A stretch of 64,000 nucleotides of DNA from Spodoptera frugiperda (taxonomy: Eukaryota; Arthropoda; Insecta; Lepidoptera; Noctuidae), in NCBI RefSeq assembly GCF_023101765.2, contig NC_064228.1:3898501-3962500 (forward strand), given 5' to 3'. Each line of letters opens with the position of its first letter. The first letter of the stretch is position 1. The translations under genes and the position numbers were made by a program. A model generated the notes under the pieces. It saw only the letters and a list, made by a program, of their open reading frames with translations. It searched no databases and was not told where the DNA came from. Below, in pieces: positions 1 to 11,015 of the stretch.

Positions 1-1629
1 ACTCTGCAAGCTCTCATGCAGAGTCTGACTCTAACAGATGTACGGTAGTTTCTGTTTCAAAAGAATCTCTATCATTAATTAAAGTAGGTACTATTAGAAT
101 GTTCATGCCCTTTTGTAGATTCATTTTCTAACTCACTGTTACAAAGCACGCGACGCTTTGCTGCTTTTGTGGCTCCATACTTCTGGAAAAAAATATAATT
201 GTATGTTTTATGTTGCTTTAGCCTATAAGTAGCATTGATTAATAGGTACCTATTATGTTATAAAAGTAGGTGAGAAATTAATTAATCTATATACGATCGG
301 TAATAGCATCTTATAGTTGGTATTGCCGACCCTTATGGATCGGTAATAAAGTATGTAAGTAAAAACATAAATTGTATTACCGACTCATAAAAAAATGGTT
401 ATTTAAATTCAATGGACCCTCGGAGTAAAAACTAGATTATAGTCGATTAATGTCACAAAAAATATGAACAAATGCACACTGTTTTAAACACAAAAACAAT
501 AATTTTGTACTGTAACTATTCAATATCAATCCTCGAAAAATATCATAACTTTGGTTAAATTGACAACGCTAAAAGGTAAAAACTAGACAAAAAAGTTTAG
601 TCGCTAATAGATTTTTATAAAGACTGATAGCTTAGATTTAAACTGGTTCTTAAAAATACTTGTGTTAGTGTGATATAATAACATAAAAGGAAAATAAAAT
701 GAAAAGTTACGTTGCTGCCATTGCCGACTTATGGGTCGTTGATAGCTGCCACGACTAAAACTGATGAAGCTAACACCGCCCCGTTTTAATTTAAAGTTTT
801 ATCGTTTCAAATTACTTTTTATTAATAAAATGTCGTAAGAAATCAAAAGTTGACACTTAAATGAATACATTTAGTAATATAAGATAAAGTATAGACGTCA
901 TTTGTTTGTATAAATGTCTTAAATAGAAAAGTCACGTACTTACTTGAAGGAACAAGGGAACAGTACGCCATGTCCTGCGTCCACGCTGCCCCGTAGTAAA
1001 TGATGTATTTTTTCGGTTTTCTGCACAGCTACTCACGCTAACGTAAAAGTATACGATGCTCAAGGAATAAACGCATGTGTATCTTTGCCTACCTATAGCT
1101 AGAATAGTTCTGGAAACGTAAAGATTTCGAAAAACTTTTATAGGTCGGTAATAACTGCAGATTTTCGATGGGTCGTTAATAGCTGCGTTTACCTTATATG
1201 GGTATTTTGTTACACGTTGTATAAAGATAGCTCAAAGTGGAACCATGTGTATAAAAAAACAAAATAAAATTATAGCCATCATAACATCCCACGAACGACT
1301 TACATACATCTCTTTTATATTTTATTCCTACTCGTTACCGAAACGTTCTCACATTTTTGAATAATTTCCCTATGTCAGAATTAGCCTGAAATATCTCTAT
1401 ATCGTTACAAAAGTCTTGAATTTCGACCTAGTCTAGACGTTTTTGTGCCTAAAATTGGACCTGGGTTAATTTGTCAGTGCCTTTGTTGGTGGAAATAAGG
1501 ATGGTAGACAGTGGTGTGTGTTTTATGTCGGGTTCAAAAATGTAATTGGATCTTTGTTGAATTCTTGTGAGCTATTAGCCGTAGTAGCCCAGTTAGTTGT
1601 TTACAATTACTAACTTAAAACGTAACTAG
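1..1629. other. AT-rich non-coding stretch
   Basis: No reading frame or splice-bounded exon recognised. A palindromic motif (ATTGCCGACCCTTATGG then ATCGGTAATA) and variants recur near 290-390, 700-750 and 1143-1190. A single end of element J (TATGGGTATTTTGTTACACG) lies near 1197-1230. Confidence 0.5.
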
Positions 1630-1974
1630 TGCCACCAAAGATGTGCTATGCTACGTTGCTGTGTATGCGTTTGGCTTCCACCAATCATATTCATTGGTAC
1701 ATATAGCTTAGCACTGGTGGAAACGGAATCAGCTAAGTTATGTTTTTATATGGAAATTTAGATGCATGCTATGGATGCGTGCTAGCGATGTATGCTATCG
1801 ATGGCTTCTCTACTGTCGATACATAGTATATTCGACCTACGCATCTACCTCGTACAGCTACATAGCTTAGTATCAGTTGAAACGATCACATAGTTTCACA
1901 ACTCAGTTATTATTCGTACCCGTATTATTCGGAATACATAACATAAGCACATATCTGGTGGAAAAGCATCCTAA
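1630..1974 (-). mobile_element. MITE-G, nearly full length
   Basis: Ends resemble inverted repeats: GCCACCAAAGATGTGCTATG at left and the CACATATCTGGTGGAAAAGC type at right. Internal blocks (TTTGGCTTCCACCAATCATA, TAGCTTAGCACTGGTGGAAA, CATAGCTTAGTATCAGT) recur in five other copies in this window. No protein coding. Non-autonomous DNA transposon by structure; superfamily not assigned. Confidence 0.65.
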
Positions 1975-2417
1975 AATTCAGGTTTTCACACTCCTAAACC
2001 ACACAATTAAATACAAACCTAGACCTACAATTAAAATGTAACAGTTTTACATAAAGATATAAAGAAAACCAACATCATAGACTTTAGTACTTCGCAATGC
2101 AGAGAAAATTTTCTCATCTTCCCAGTTCTTGAGAGTTACAGCTAATTTTCATTATATTTCTTGGTTAGAATAGGTCTTTCCAGGACGTTTGAAACTTTAA
2201 TGGTCTGTGGATAGTTTGCGCGTTCCATTTTCTTAGCTAGCTAGGACTAGCTAAATTAAAATTAAATAACGGACTTCTTGAGTATATTCTTTTTTCTTTT
2301 CTCTTTCTGCTTCGCGGCAATCTGCTGTATAGCAATAAGCCACTGCTTTGTCTAATATAGTCAATATCTGCTTATGGTTTATATCTTGTAGGGACAATTC
2401 TCAGCGCTTATAACCTC

Positions 2418-2433
2418 TCTCTCTCTCTCTCTC
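2418..2433. repeat. CT dinucleotide microsatellite
   Basis: Eight CT units followed by CCTCTATCTAC in otherwise unremarkable AT-rich DNA. Confidence 0.8.
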
Positions 2434-2669
2434 CTCTATCTACACCTTTTAAATTATAATATCATTGAGTTGTTGTTTCGCCCATTGCAACTATTGTTGA
2501 GTAGAAGTCCTTAACTCAGATAAAATCCTAAAACTGCTTACAGCTCCACTCCGCACTCTTTAATAGGTAGGTAATAATGTTAACAAATTGTGATCCAATC
2601 GTCTACTAAGTGTGAGGATTGTGGTGGATATCTTAAGGAGAACTTGGTCCAGTGGTAGACATAAATTAA

Positions 2670-2790
2670 GCTGATCCAAACCCCCAAAAGGCTGGCAACG
2701 CACTTGTAACGCCAAGTGCCATGGGCGGCGGCGATTGCTTACCAATAGGTAGGATACGTCTGCACGTTTATCGGCGTGATCCATAAAATA
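2670..2790 (+). mobile_element. SINE-A, 5'-truncated
   Basis: AACCCCCAAAAGGCTGGCAA, TGGGCGGCGGCGATTGCTTA and GTGATCCATAAAATAAA tail. Family direction is taken from the A-rich end. Confidence 0.65.
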
Positions 2791-3180
2791 AATTAAATTA
2801 GTTCTATTTGAAAGTCAAATCGAAAATTGCGTGTTGTTTTCATATTTGATCAAGTAAACCAAACTTCTTCGTCAGTGATTATATTATGCTAAACTAGTAT
2901 CCTATCCTAAATCCGGGTGTCGGGATTGACCTCAGAAAAAAATGTATTAGGTTTTTCTATTTGTTGAATTTCTTAGTAGTGGCTTTCTGTGAAGCCCGAA
3001 GTTGTGCTTCGCATAGCAATGAGTTTATCTTCGCATTTCTAGATAGAACTAATATCGAAACTGGTGAAAAGGACTAGAAATTACCTCTTATTTTGAGACG
3101 GAGTCGATTGCTTACTTTCTGATGACCCGTCTGTTCGTTTCCACGTCATCCCAGAAAATCTTTCCATTCTTTTTTTTGTA

Positions 3181-3341
3181 ACGTTGCCACACTCTAGGAT
3201 TTTCTCCTGTGTTGTGGGTGCACATGACACTCAGACCCGAAACAACATGTGGATTACGCAAAGAGTTTCTGCGTGCGGGAATTGAACCTGTTACACGTCG
3301 CGCGGCAGCCATTTGCCAAGCCACCGCGCCAACCGTGCAGG
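3181..3341 (-). mobile_element. SINE-D (tRNA-derived)
   Basis: On the minus strand: TTGGCGCGGTGGCTTGGCAA head, GGTTCAATTCCCGCACGC B-box region, then CACAACACAGGAGAAAATCC. A SINE-A-like tail (ACTTTCTGATGACCCGTCTG) lies beyond the 3' end at about 3113-3145. Confidence 0.65.
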
Positions 3342-3826
3342 CGAATTCTATTTAGCGCAATCGTGATTAAGCTCGAAAATTATTTGTTTACACTCCTCTT
3401 CAGTTAATTTCAAAAGATCGATAACATTGCCCTACTTTTAAATACAAACACATTGAACCGATTAATCAGCTCAAAAATGTTTCTACGTCATTCTTGACCT
3501 ACTTTTTGAAGTTGGCCAATTGGCCATCCAAAAAACAACTGGAAAACTCACAAAAAGGTTTCACTTGATTTAGTGTGAGTGTTTGTTTGGCGTTGGCATC
3601 GAACTGAAGATTGCAGATAAAGCTATTGAGAACTTTCTTGACAGGTCAAAGAATTATTGCCACTATTTCACACGCTTTATTTCATTCAGCAAACAGTTTA
3701 GAATTGCGTGGCAATTTGTTTGAAAGTCAATTTTCGGAAAGTTTCGTTTGTATGCATTCTAGAATATATACTCAGATGGAGATTTTATTTGCATGATATG
3801 CATATTTGCATGTTTGTATATAAGTC

Positions 3827-3963
3827 AATTATTATGTTATCGGCCTAGTTACGTAACTGTTTGACGGGGAACTCGACTAGTTTCAAGCCATGCTAGAGGC
3901 TCATATTCACGAGCAGCAATTCCGCGACATACGGCGATTGTCACCCTGCTACTGGCACTTCGT
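3827..3963 (+). mobile_element. MITE-H copy, partial, upstream of the IQ exon
   Basis: Starts with ATTATTATGTTATCGG and carries the family core GACTAGTTTCAAGCCATGCT. It lacks the closing inverted repeat seen in the copy at 14783-14985. Its 3' edge is about 224 bases from the IQ exon. It is the reverse complement, imperfectly, of the copy downstream of that exon. Confidence 0.65.
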
Positions 3964-4170
3964 CTTTCGCGCCCATATCGCCCTCTGCCTGGAATCATGC
4001 GCACTTTCCGTATATTTCTATGTGCTTTAAAATGTATTTTGTGTTATTCTCGAATTGGTCATTACTAATCATACTAACTGTTTGGTTGTTCCCCACAAAC
4101 CGCCAAAGGTGATACCCCATTCTTTTTCGTCCCGCCTGATTAGCTTTCCTTAAACATTATGCTAAAATAA

Positions 4171-4186
4171 TCTTCTCTTTTCACAG
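4171..4186 (+). promoter_or_regulatory. 3' splice site of the IQ exon
   Basis: Polypyrimidine run TCTTCTCTTTTCACAG directly abuts the open reading frame. An A-rich stretch just upstream (about 4151-4170) could supply a branch point. It fits the phase-1 reading of the exon; the other two frames either hit a stop or give no recognisable protein. Confidence 0.7.
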
Positions 4187-4381
4187 AAGAGAAAGCCAAG
4201 GAGACAGAAGCTAAGTCTGACGAGAAGTCAGAAGAGCAGGCAGCGACAAAGATCCAGGCGGCCTTCCGTGGACATCGGACGAGGAAATCCATGAGCATGA
4301 AGACCAGCAAGCAGCAGCCACAGCCAGAACCCCAGCCTACTAAGGCCGAGCTGGAGGCGGAGTTCCGGGCTGATGATAAAG
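4187..4381 (+). CDS. igl: Internal exon with IQ motif, probable igloo (neuromodulin-like) calmodulin-binding protein
   Basis: A pyrimidine-rich tract ending in CACAG precedes the exon, and a GTCAGT donor follows it. The open frame begins after two bases that complete a split codon and ends with one base of the next, so both introns are phase 1 and the 195-base exon is symmetric. The 64 complete codons start Glu-Lys-Ala-Lys and are rich in Glu, Lys and Ser. Near residues 20-34 lies AATKIQAAFRGHRTRK, which contains IQAAFRGHRTR, a perfect match to the IQ consensus (I/L/V)QxxxRGxxx(R/K). Then come a Lys/Gln/Pro-rich linker and ELEAEF. IQ motifs bind calmodulin, usually the apo form. The acidic, low-complexity context resembles insect igloo and vertebrate neuromodulin, which act at neuronal membranes. 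The exon is GC-richer than its surroundings. Other exons were not found. Another IQ protein remains possible. Confidence 0.75.
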
Positions 4382-4387
4382 GTCAGT
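4382..4387 (+). promoter_or_regulatory. 5' splice site of the IQ exon
   Basis: The exon ends AAAG and is followed by GTCAGT, a good donor apart from the C at position +3. The frame soon meets stops downstream, consistent with intron. Confidence 0.65.
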
Positions 4388-4541
4388 GGGTTTTCTGATG
4401 AAGAATTTTGGAGATGGTTGGCTTTTTTGGTGTGGTTAGGTGTATGAGGGGAAGTTGTGTATTTTGTTGGTTTCTTTTTGGGGTTTATGAAAGGTTTGAA
4501 TGTGTGTAACAGTGGTTTAGGTTTTGGCGTCGAGTTTATGA

Positions 4542-4714
4542 TCAATTATTATGATATCGGCGCAACTGTTTGATAACCAGTAGCAGCACGACAGTCTCCC
4601 CGTCGTCTATCGCAGAATGCTGCTCTTGAATATGAGCCTGTAGCACGGCTTGAAACTAGTCGAGTCCCTCGTCAAACAGTTACATGAGTAAGCCGATAAC
4701 ATAATAAATAATTT
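4542..4714 (-). mobile_element. MITE-H copy downstream of the IQ exon
   Basis: Read on the minus strand it follows the same order as the copy at 3827: terminal ATTATGTTATCGG, an AACTGTTTGACGAGG block, then the GACTAGTTTCAAGCC core and a CATATTCA block. Its left end also keeps a short inverted terminal piece. Only about 160 bases separate it from the IQ exon. Confidence 0.65.
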
Positions 4715-4927
4715 GTGATCATTTTATGGAAAAACTTACCTCTAGTGTTAAAGAGATTAAAACGAGAAATATTGTGTGTACTCTATTTCAGAAAATTAAT
4801 TTGATCTTTTCATGCTATATGCTCAAGCATATTACATACATTTTAAGACTTATGTAAGTCAGTTTTTCTATCAATACTCATTTAACTACAAATCACAGTT
4901 TACTCCAGTACTATCAGTAACTATGGG

Positions 4928-5030
4928 AGCCTACTACAGTAGGCTGCGCGATGTCGCCGTGGCTGCGCTCGCTGCTCATGATGAAGAGTCCCTCTGTGAC
5001 TCGAAGCTAGTAGAACTTTTTCTATGATGA
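4928..5030 (-). mobile_element. MITE-I fragment
   Basis: Shares GTAGGCTGCGCGATGTCGCC and the GAGTCCCTCTGTGACTCGAA block with the copies at 5462, 25492 and 54374. Orientation is assigned relative to the 5462 copy. Confidence 0.55.
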
Positions 5031-5344
5031 AACTAGTTTTCGAAATCAATGTTTTCTTCTGTGCCATACGCTACAAAAGCCTCTATATTTTACTGATAAA
5101 ATAAATCTATCTGACATTATCTTTTGTTGCCTACTGTTGGTTAAATCTAACCAGAAAGGGTCTCATTGTCACCAACGTTTATCGACTTATCTGTCAGGTC
5201 GTGCCAGATTTAGGTCTTAAACAAAAAGGTTAGACCTACATCAATAGTTCATTTAAATACTGCCACCGGCTGTGACAAGGGCGAGGAGGGGCGGTTTTAT
5301 TGGAAAATTTGATGTATTTCATCTTGAACGTTAGAACTCAGTCA

Positions 5345-5470
5345 TACTATTAATGCAACTGTTTATGAGTCTATGTGTTTTCGTATATGTTTGCTACAAA
5401 ACGATTGAAAGGATTGGGATGAAATTTGAAATAGGTTCGACTTTAACTATTAAATAATGGATTACTTACG
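5345..5470 (+). repeat. LINE-end 4 type repeat, diverged
   Basis: GATTGAAAGGATTGGGATGAAATTTG resembles the (CTGAAG)GGATCGGGATGAAATTTGG block found at 17584 and 50470. Boundaries uncertain. Confidence 0.35.
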
Positions 5471-5656
5471 TAAATTAATCGAGAAAAGCTCTACTAGTTT
5501 CGAGTCACAGAGGGACTCTTCAACACGAGCAGCAGTTCACTGGTAAACTACTAGAGTAGTAGTAGTAGAAACTAGTAGAGCTTTTCTGCATTAAAGTACG
5601 TGAGTAAACCGTGATTTTTAGTTAATTTTGTATGTTTCACAATAGTTATTATAAAA
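5462..5656. mobile_element. MITE-I, foldback copy
   Basis: Left side has AGAAAAGCTCTACTAGTTTC and right side its reverse complement GAAACTAGTAGAGCTTTTCT, giving a hairpin around a GTAGTAGTAG centre. Outside it lies the TTTACGTGAGTAAACCGTGA-type end, shared with the copy at 54374. Confidence 0.6.
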
Positions 5657-5753
5657 AAGGATCGATTTTAGTCTAGCATAACACATAGACTACTTTTTTT
5701 CTCGCGGAAACGCATGCAAAGCTAGTATTCCATATTTTCCACGGGGTATACTC

Positions 5754-6046
5754 ACGGTTTGGCACATATGCGCGGGGTCAACCGCAGTGAAACCACCGTG
5801 AAACAACACCGTGTGAGTGAGGTTACTGATATTTGATAAATTCTAACATTTAAAATTAACAATACAATACATTTTAACATTAAAAAACAGCATTGTTAGT
5901 GTACATACAACGCTTAAATTCCTAATCCCCAAAAGTCCAACAACGCACTTATGACGCCTCTGGTGTTTTGAGTTTCCATAAGCTGCGGAGATTGTTATCA
6001 TCAGGTGATACGTCCGCTTGTTTACCGGGGTGTTGCATAAAAAAAG
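5754..6046 (+). mobile_element. SINE-A, interrupted
   Basis: 5' part to GTGTGAGTGAGGTTACTG (about 5829), then about 75 bases of unrelated AT-rich DNA, then the 3' part from CTTAAATTCCTAATCCCCAA to TGTTGCATAAAAAAA. Confidence 0.55.
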
Positions 6047-6369
6047 TATGGATTTCTGCATAGTAACACCTTAATCCATACTATACAGACATTTAAAATG
6101 TTAATATTAAACTAAATATTGTAACTAACTAACCTAACCACAGTTGTATAACTAACTACATCTTAGGAACATTGAGAGTTAGGGACGAAGATCACAAATC
6201 CCGAATCCCGAAGTGCAATGTAACAATGATTGATGACGGTCTGGCTTCTGTATTATATTAGCGGTCTTACCTTTCAATCTTAATTAATTAACGTTAGCTG
6301 ACACAGCTAGGTTTAATCTCAGACTCAGTTAGAAAGATCTGTATTGGATTTAAGATCTGAGAGTAGATT

Positions 6370-6435
6370 TAGATTGCACGGTTTCGCGGTAGCTGGGTAA
6401 ATGGCTGCCGTGCAAGGAGTTGAGAGTTCGTGCAG
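6370..6435 (+). mobile_element. SINE-D head fragment
   Basis: AGATTGCACGGTTTCGCGGT then GGCTGCCGTGCAAGGAGT matches the SINE-D 5' head; it ends before the B box. Confidence 0.45.
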
Positions 6436-7166
6436 CATTTTTTTTTTGCCTAGAAGTGATGTCACGCGATATTTCAAATCCATAAATATATCTTCGAAAT
6501 TATTCGTTTCTGTAAGAAAACTAATCTACAAGACGGATATTAGAATGAAAATTAGTCATCTACCCTATTCTATATATCTATCTAATCTGTAAAATACAGA
6601 ACAAAATAAAAAAAATATATATATTAACACATTGATCGCCATCGTGGTCACCGGTGACCAACGTTAGCGGAGGATTTGCATTCAACAGTTTTCTATTGGT
6701 ATCATGAACATGGTACTCAGGAAGAAATATTACTAAAGATGTATGATTATTATATTGAGACATTTTCCCTTTTTAGTGTATTAAAAGATAAACGTTTTTT
6801 CCTTGTACTTAACATTAAGAAATTCCAAGTTTTTACATAAAAGTTTCGGATTATTACGCTCCGAGTATTCGATGTTACTTCACAAAGTTTAATTATTAGG
6901 ACTTTTATGAGAGGAAAAATATCTTTATTATTCCCATATATGTGGAGACTGAACGTTATATATTATTTACTTGTACGTTTTCATATATTTCTTTTTGTAT
7001 AACTTTTAAGGGCTATTAAAATTGAATGCCTGGTTAACCAATGATAAAAATAAAGTGGTGTGCAAGGATGTTTGATCGAAAATGTATTCAAAGTCAAAGT
7101 ACAAGCATTTATTCCAATAGGTAATTTAATACGTTAATAATTAAAGAAATAAATCTGTCATTGAAG
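6436..7166. other. AT-rich stretch, nothing recognised
   Basis: Several short frames under 65 codons, none with family resemblance. One short GC block near 6640-6670 (GATCGCCATCGTGGTCACCG). Confidence 0.5.
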
Positions 7167-7308
7167 CTTTTTTTATTTGAGGAGAGAAAATCATTCAATG
7201 TCTTCTCCCGCCTTAAGCAAGGGTGAGCGATAGCGGCGAAGCGAAGCGGGAGTGTCAGACTCTTACTGACTAAAAACCACCCCGTTCCTACTCTTGCTTT
7301 TCGAGCAG
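7167..7308 (-). mobile_element. SINE-C
   Basis: Plus strand shows a T run, GAGAAAATCATTCAATGTCT, GGGAGTGTCAGACTCTTACT and AAAACCACCCCGTTCCTACT. Sense direction is minus, with the A-rich tail at 7167. Confidence 0.65.
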
Positions 7309-7697
7309 ATTCAAATGAAAAAAAAAAAAAACGAGCAAGAAACTCCACTCAAGTAATCTTTTAAAAAAATAGTGATTAAAAAAAAACTGTTGTATTTTGT
7401 GACATAATGTTCTAAAAACACATTGTTTGTTCGTAACACCATTTAACTGATTACCCTGAAAATCGAACCTAAGACATTGTTACGAGGCAGTAAAGGTAGT
7501 AATTTAAAACAAAAGTAAGCTTGTAAAAGGACAATTAGTTTTGTAGACGATCAAATTTTATGAACCTCCAGCTAGGCTCTAATCGCCGTTTTATAGCCTA
7601 TTTGATCCTAAATGGTATAATTGGGCCATTTCATTTTACCTAGTCTAATTTCTATTGTAAACATAGCATTAGGCATGGAGATTATACCGAGATAGCC

Positions 7698-7889
7698 CGT
7701 GCTCAAAGAGCCATTCGACCACCACAGATGGGGCCCAGTAGGGCTGATGGAAGCTGCGGACTACCCAGCGGCTTTTCCGGCTCAAAAACGAGAGTCTTAA
7801 TCTTGCTTTTCTTTACAGTCTTTTTTACAGGGTGGTTTTTAATGAGTAAGAGTTGACACTCGGTTTTGCCTCGCTAAAAGGAGTGTAAG
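7698..7889 (+). mobile_element. SINE-C, long copy
   Basis: CCCGTGCTCAAAGAGCCATT, ACCACAGATGGGGCCCAGTA, GGGCTGATGGAAGCTGCGGA and CAGGGTGGTTTTTAATGAGT. It abuts a SINE-B. Confidence 0.65.
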
Positions 7890-8146
7890 GCTGCCTCGTT
7901 GATCAAGAGACTGCCTGAAAAGGGGTCTCGGGTTCGATTCCCGGGTCAAGCAAAGTATTACTGGCCTTATTTCGGTTTTTCGAAAATTTCTCAGTTTCTC
8001 AGTCGCACGGAGTCTGGAATTGTGCCCGGTATTTATTTAGTAATTGTAGTATATGGCAATAAGCTTATAAGGTAAATGGTGAAAAGTATGTATACATAGA
8101 GTAATGTGTACTTCTGCCTACCCCTTCGTTGATAAAAGGCGTGACG
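7890..8146 (+). mobile_element. SINE-B
   Basis: Starts CTGCCTCGTTGATCAAGAGA and keeps B box GGTTCGATTCCCGGG, TTTTTCGAAAATTTCTCAGT and CTTCTGCCTACCCCTTCG. The A box is eroded. Directly follows a SINE-C. Confidence 0.7.
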
Positions 8147-9123
8147 TTGCGTTGTTGTATATTAGTAAGATGTTACTCTATCTTCAGTGATCATCATAAT
8201 ATTATGTAACATCTTCGATCCTCCATTGTATATTCCGAAACATACCGCAACACCAGTTTGGTCCTATACTAAATTATTAATCTTTATACCCAACACAAGA
8301 GCGTCGATGCTCGTAACGGAACTCTTTTATTTCAAGCGACAAAATAAAGTATTCTATATTTCCTAAATGTAGATCTAGAGAAAGGCTATACAATATCCCT
8401 AAAGGACTATTTTTGACCCTAAAATTTGAATTTAGTCTCAAATAGTGTGTATTTCGTTGAGTTTAGCTAACATTTGTGTGATAATGTCAAGAGTGTGTTG
8501 TTGGTTGTGGTCTTTATAAACCTTTTTAGTTTTCTTGGTGTTAAAGAGTATTCTAGGTTCCTTAGTTATACACTGGTCATGATCTAGGTAGCTTTGTGTC
8601 TAGGAATTTTGTAATTGAGACATTTTTAGCTGACGTTTAGACATTCTATTCAACCTGTATTCTTCAGTGCTTCTTGATGTATATGGGTATTTTGTTACAC
8701 GCTGTATAGATTAAAGATTAATACATCATCTACATTTACACATGAGGCCATATATAAACTTCAATCTATCATCTAGAATTACTAAAATAGCCTCGAAATC
8801 TAGAATATTCCACTAACAATATTACTATCCCGTCAGATGAACTCCTACGTTAACGGATCGTTTCTATTATTAAATTATATATAGTATAATATTTATTATA
8901 TAAAATAATATAATGGAATATAATGATAATATAATGAAATAATGCCAGGTTATTTATAACTCAGGACCGGCCTGAGGGCAACAACCTTTCAATGGACGTG
9001 GCAACAGTATTGTTTGATAATCACTTATTTATTAGTTTGTTTATTTTGGGAAACTTGGAGTTTTAAGATGCTTCCGAAGCCCTGTCTTTATACAAAAATT
9101 AAGTGTAATATTAATATAATATT
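8147..9123. other. AT-rich stretch
   Basis: Apart from the element J end at 8645 nothing is recognised. 8875-8945 is nearly pure AT with ATATAAT-like units. Confidence 0.5.
8645..8706 (+). mobile_element. Element J right-end fragment
   Basis: CTATTCAACCTGTATTCTTC, then TATGGGTATTTTGTTACACG, as in the right end at 16716-16779. Confidence 0.45.
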
Positions 9124-9228
9124 GTAGCTTCGGATGGGTTGACCGGGGCTCCGGTTCAAAGAGCAAGAGTAAGAAGAGTCTGACACTCCCTCGCCTCACC
9201 CAAGGCGGGAGAAGTCATTGGATAATTT
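9124..9228 (+). mobile_element. SINE-C, 5'-truncated
   Basis: CCGGGGCTCCGGTTCAAAGA, AGAGTCTGACACTCCCTCGC and GGCGGGAGAAGTCATTGGAT. Confidence 0.6.
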
Positions 9229-9249
9229 TCGTTTACTATATTATTTATA

Positions 9250-9400
9250 CACTAATAAAAAGCTCAAAAATTGGTTTGTTCAAGCGCACTAATCTGCAAA
9301 AGTTCTGGTTCGATTTGCATAATTATGTTTGTGTTAGACAGTCCATTTATCGAGGAAGATTACAGTCAATAAACTGAGCCAAGTAGCTAATAAAATCGTA
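9250..9400 (+). repeat. LINE-end 5 type repeat
   Basis: AGCGCACTAATCTGCAAAAG, TCGATTTGCATAATTATG and CATTTATCGAGGAAGATTAC, ending GTAGCTAATA. Same order as in 33003-33202 but diverged. Confidence 0.4.
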
Positions 9401-9420
9401 GCTAGTACCTAAGATATACA

Positions 9421-9525
9421 TCACATCAACAGCCTATAAGTGGCCACTGCTGAGCAAAGGCCTCTTCTCACTCGGAGAAGGTTTGAGCATTAATCACCAC
9501 GCTTGCTCAATGCGAGCTTGCGATT
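9421..9525 (-). mobile_element. SINE-E 3' part
   Basis: ACATCAACAGCCTATAAGTG, GCCACTGCTGAGCAAAGGCC and AATCACCACGCTTGCTCAAT, the 3' third of the family in reverse. Confidence 0.6.
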
Positions 9526-10461
9526 TATACATACATATACGATATACCAAAACATAATATTTATTATTTACCAACTGTTAGCCCACGTAGATAAACTTTC
9601 TCTTCATATCAAAAGTGACTTGTATTAATTTCTGAAAGTTCATCCCTACATGACAACAATGATATAATCAGAAATATATCTCGTTTATATATTGAACGTG
9701 ACTTGGGCGATATTGCAGAGATGGTCAGGAATTAGCACGTTTTCATGTACATACATATTTTTGACTAGGGTTTTGATGTGAACGAATATTCTAGTTTTGT
9801 GTACTTTTTATTAACGCATTAAAAGGTTAGAGAACTAAGAACTCTAAGGTTCTCTAAGAATAGAATATTTTACCAATTATCAAAAAAAGTGAAAAAAATT
9901 TATTTTTGAAACCTGAATTTAGCACCTCAAGATAGTTATGTAATATTTTGTCGAAAAGTGGTTTCAAGAGCCGCATTTAGCTAATTATGCCCTTGACGAA
10001 AAAAATTAAAAGGGAGATTCTACGCCTCTAAAGAATGAATTTGTGTTGGGCTTCTATACATATGGTTGTTGTTGTTTGTCGGTATAAAATAGCCAACCCA
10101 ATGAAAAATGTAATTAATTTATCCAAACCATACACAAAAGAGACCACAAAAATATATAACAATTGTACATATAACATATAATATACAAATAAATAAATAT
10201 ATGTATATCAACTTACTCTTTCAGAAAATAGAAGCATCCTCATAATTCCTTCCTCAATATCAATTTACGTTTCGTACAAATATAATTTTCTCGGAAAATG
10301 TCTGTTTCGGGGGCGATGTTACTAAATACGGTCAGGCTATGTTCACACTGGTGTGATTTATTTCGTAATTTGAGTTGCGATTAACTAAGTTTGGTATAAT
10401 ATCCCCTGCCACTTTATTTATTATGCAGTAAACAATACCAAAATCGTTTGTCACTCTGTGT
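9526..10461. other. AT-rich stretch, nothing recognised
   Basis: Short duplicated AGAACTAAGAACTCTAAGG near 9830 and ATATAC/ATATAA-rich sequence at 10150-10210. No exon or repeat family seen. Confidence 0.5.
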
Positions 10462-10471
10462 CCAAAAGAAA

Positions 10472-10639
10472 TCCGGAGCTGCGGAATACTAAGCGTTTTC
10501 ACCGGGGCTCCGGTTCGAAAAGCAGGAGTAGGAACGGGGTGGTTTTTAGTCAGTAAGATTCTGACACTCCCTCTCACCATGCCCAAGGCGGTAAAAGGTA
10601 AAAGGTAATTGGATGGTTTTACCCCTCAGAAAAAAAATA
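10472..10639 (+). mobile_element. SINE-C with 10-bp target duplication
   Basis: CCAAAAGAAA is at 10462-10471 and 10640-10649. The element runs CCGGAGCTGCGGAATACTAA, GAGTAGGAACGGGGTGGTTT and TCTGACACTCCCTCTCACCA to CCCCTCAGAAAAAAA. Confidence 0.75.
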
Positions 10640-11015
10640 CCAAAAGAAAAATAGTTCAGTCGAAGTTCCCAATGTGCCTGCAGCCTTACAATTTAGAAAC
10701 AGCTGCGAAAGTAAATCTCGTTTGAATCCGGATTCGACACTTATTAGTGAAATGTTTACCTATTCACAATGAGCATTTGTATATTTTATTCTAATTTAGA
10801 GTAACGGAAAATTCCATTTAATTTCTTTTGGCAAACCGGAAGTACATACTTAGATACGGTATTTATTTATTTGTAATTGATTTTCATTTGTTTTATGTTT
10901 TGGCTTTAGAATAACCTTTATCTATTTTATCTTGCCAATCCAATGAAACAATGAAATAATTTTTGGATATATGCTTCAAAAGAGTACTGGAACACTAGAA
11001 TTAGTTAGTAGAGTA

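Noticed and set aside
4228..4545. 105-codon minus-strand frame over the exon
   Set aside because: Antisense shadow of the IQ exon running into intron; the plus strand has splice sites and a perfect IQ motif.
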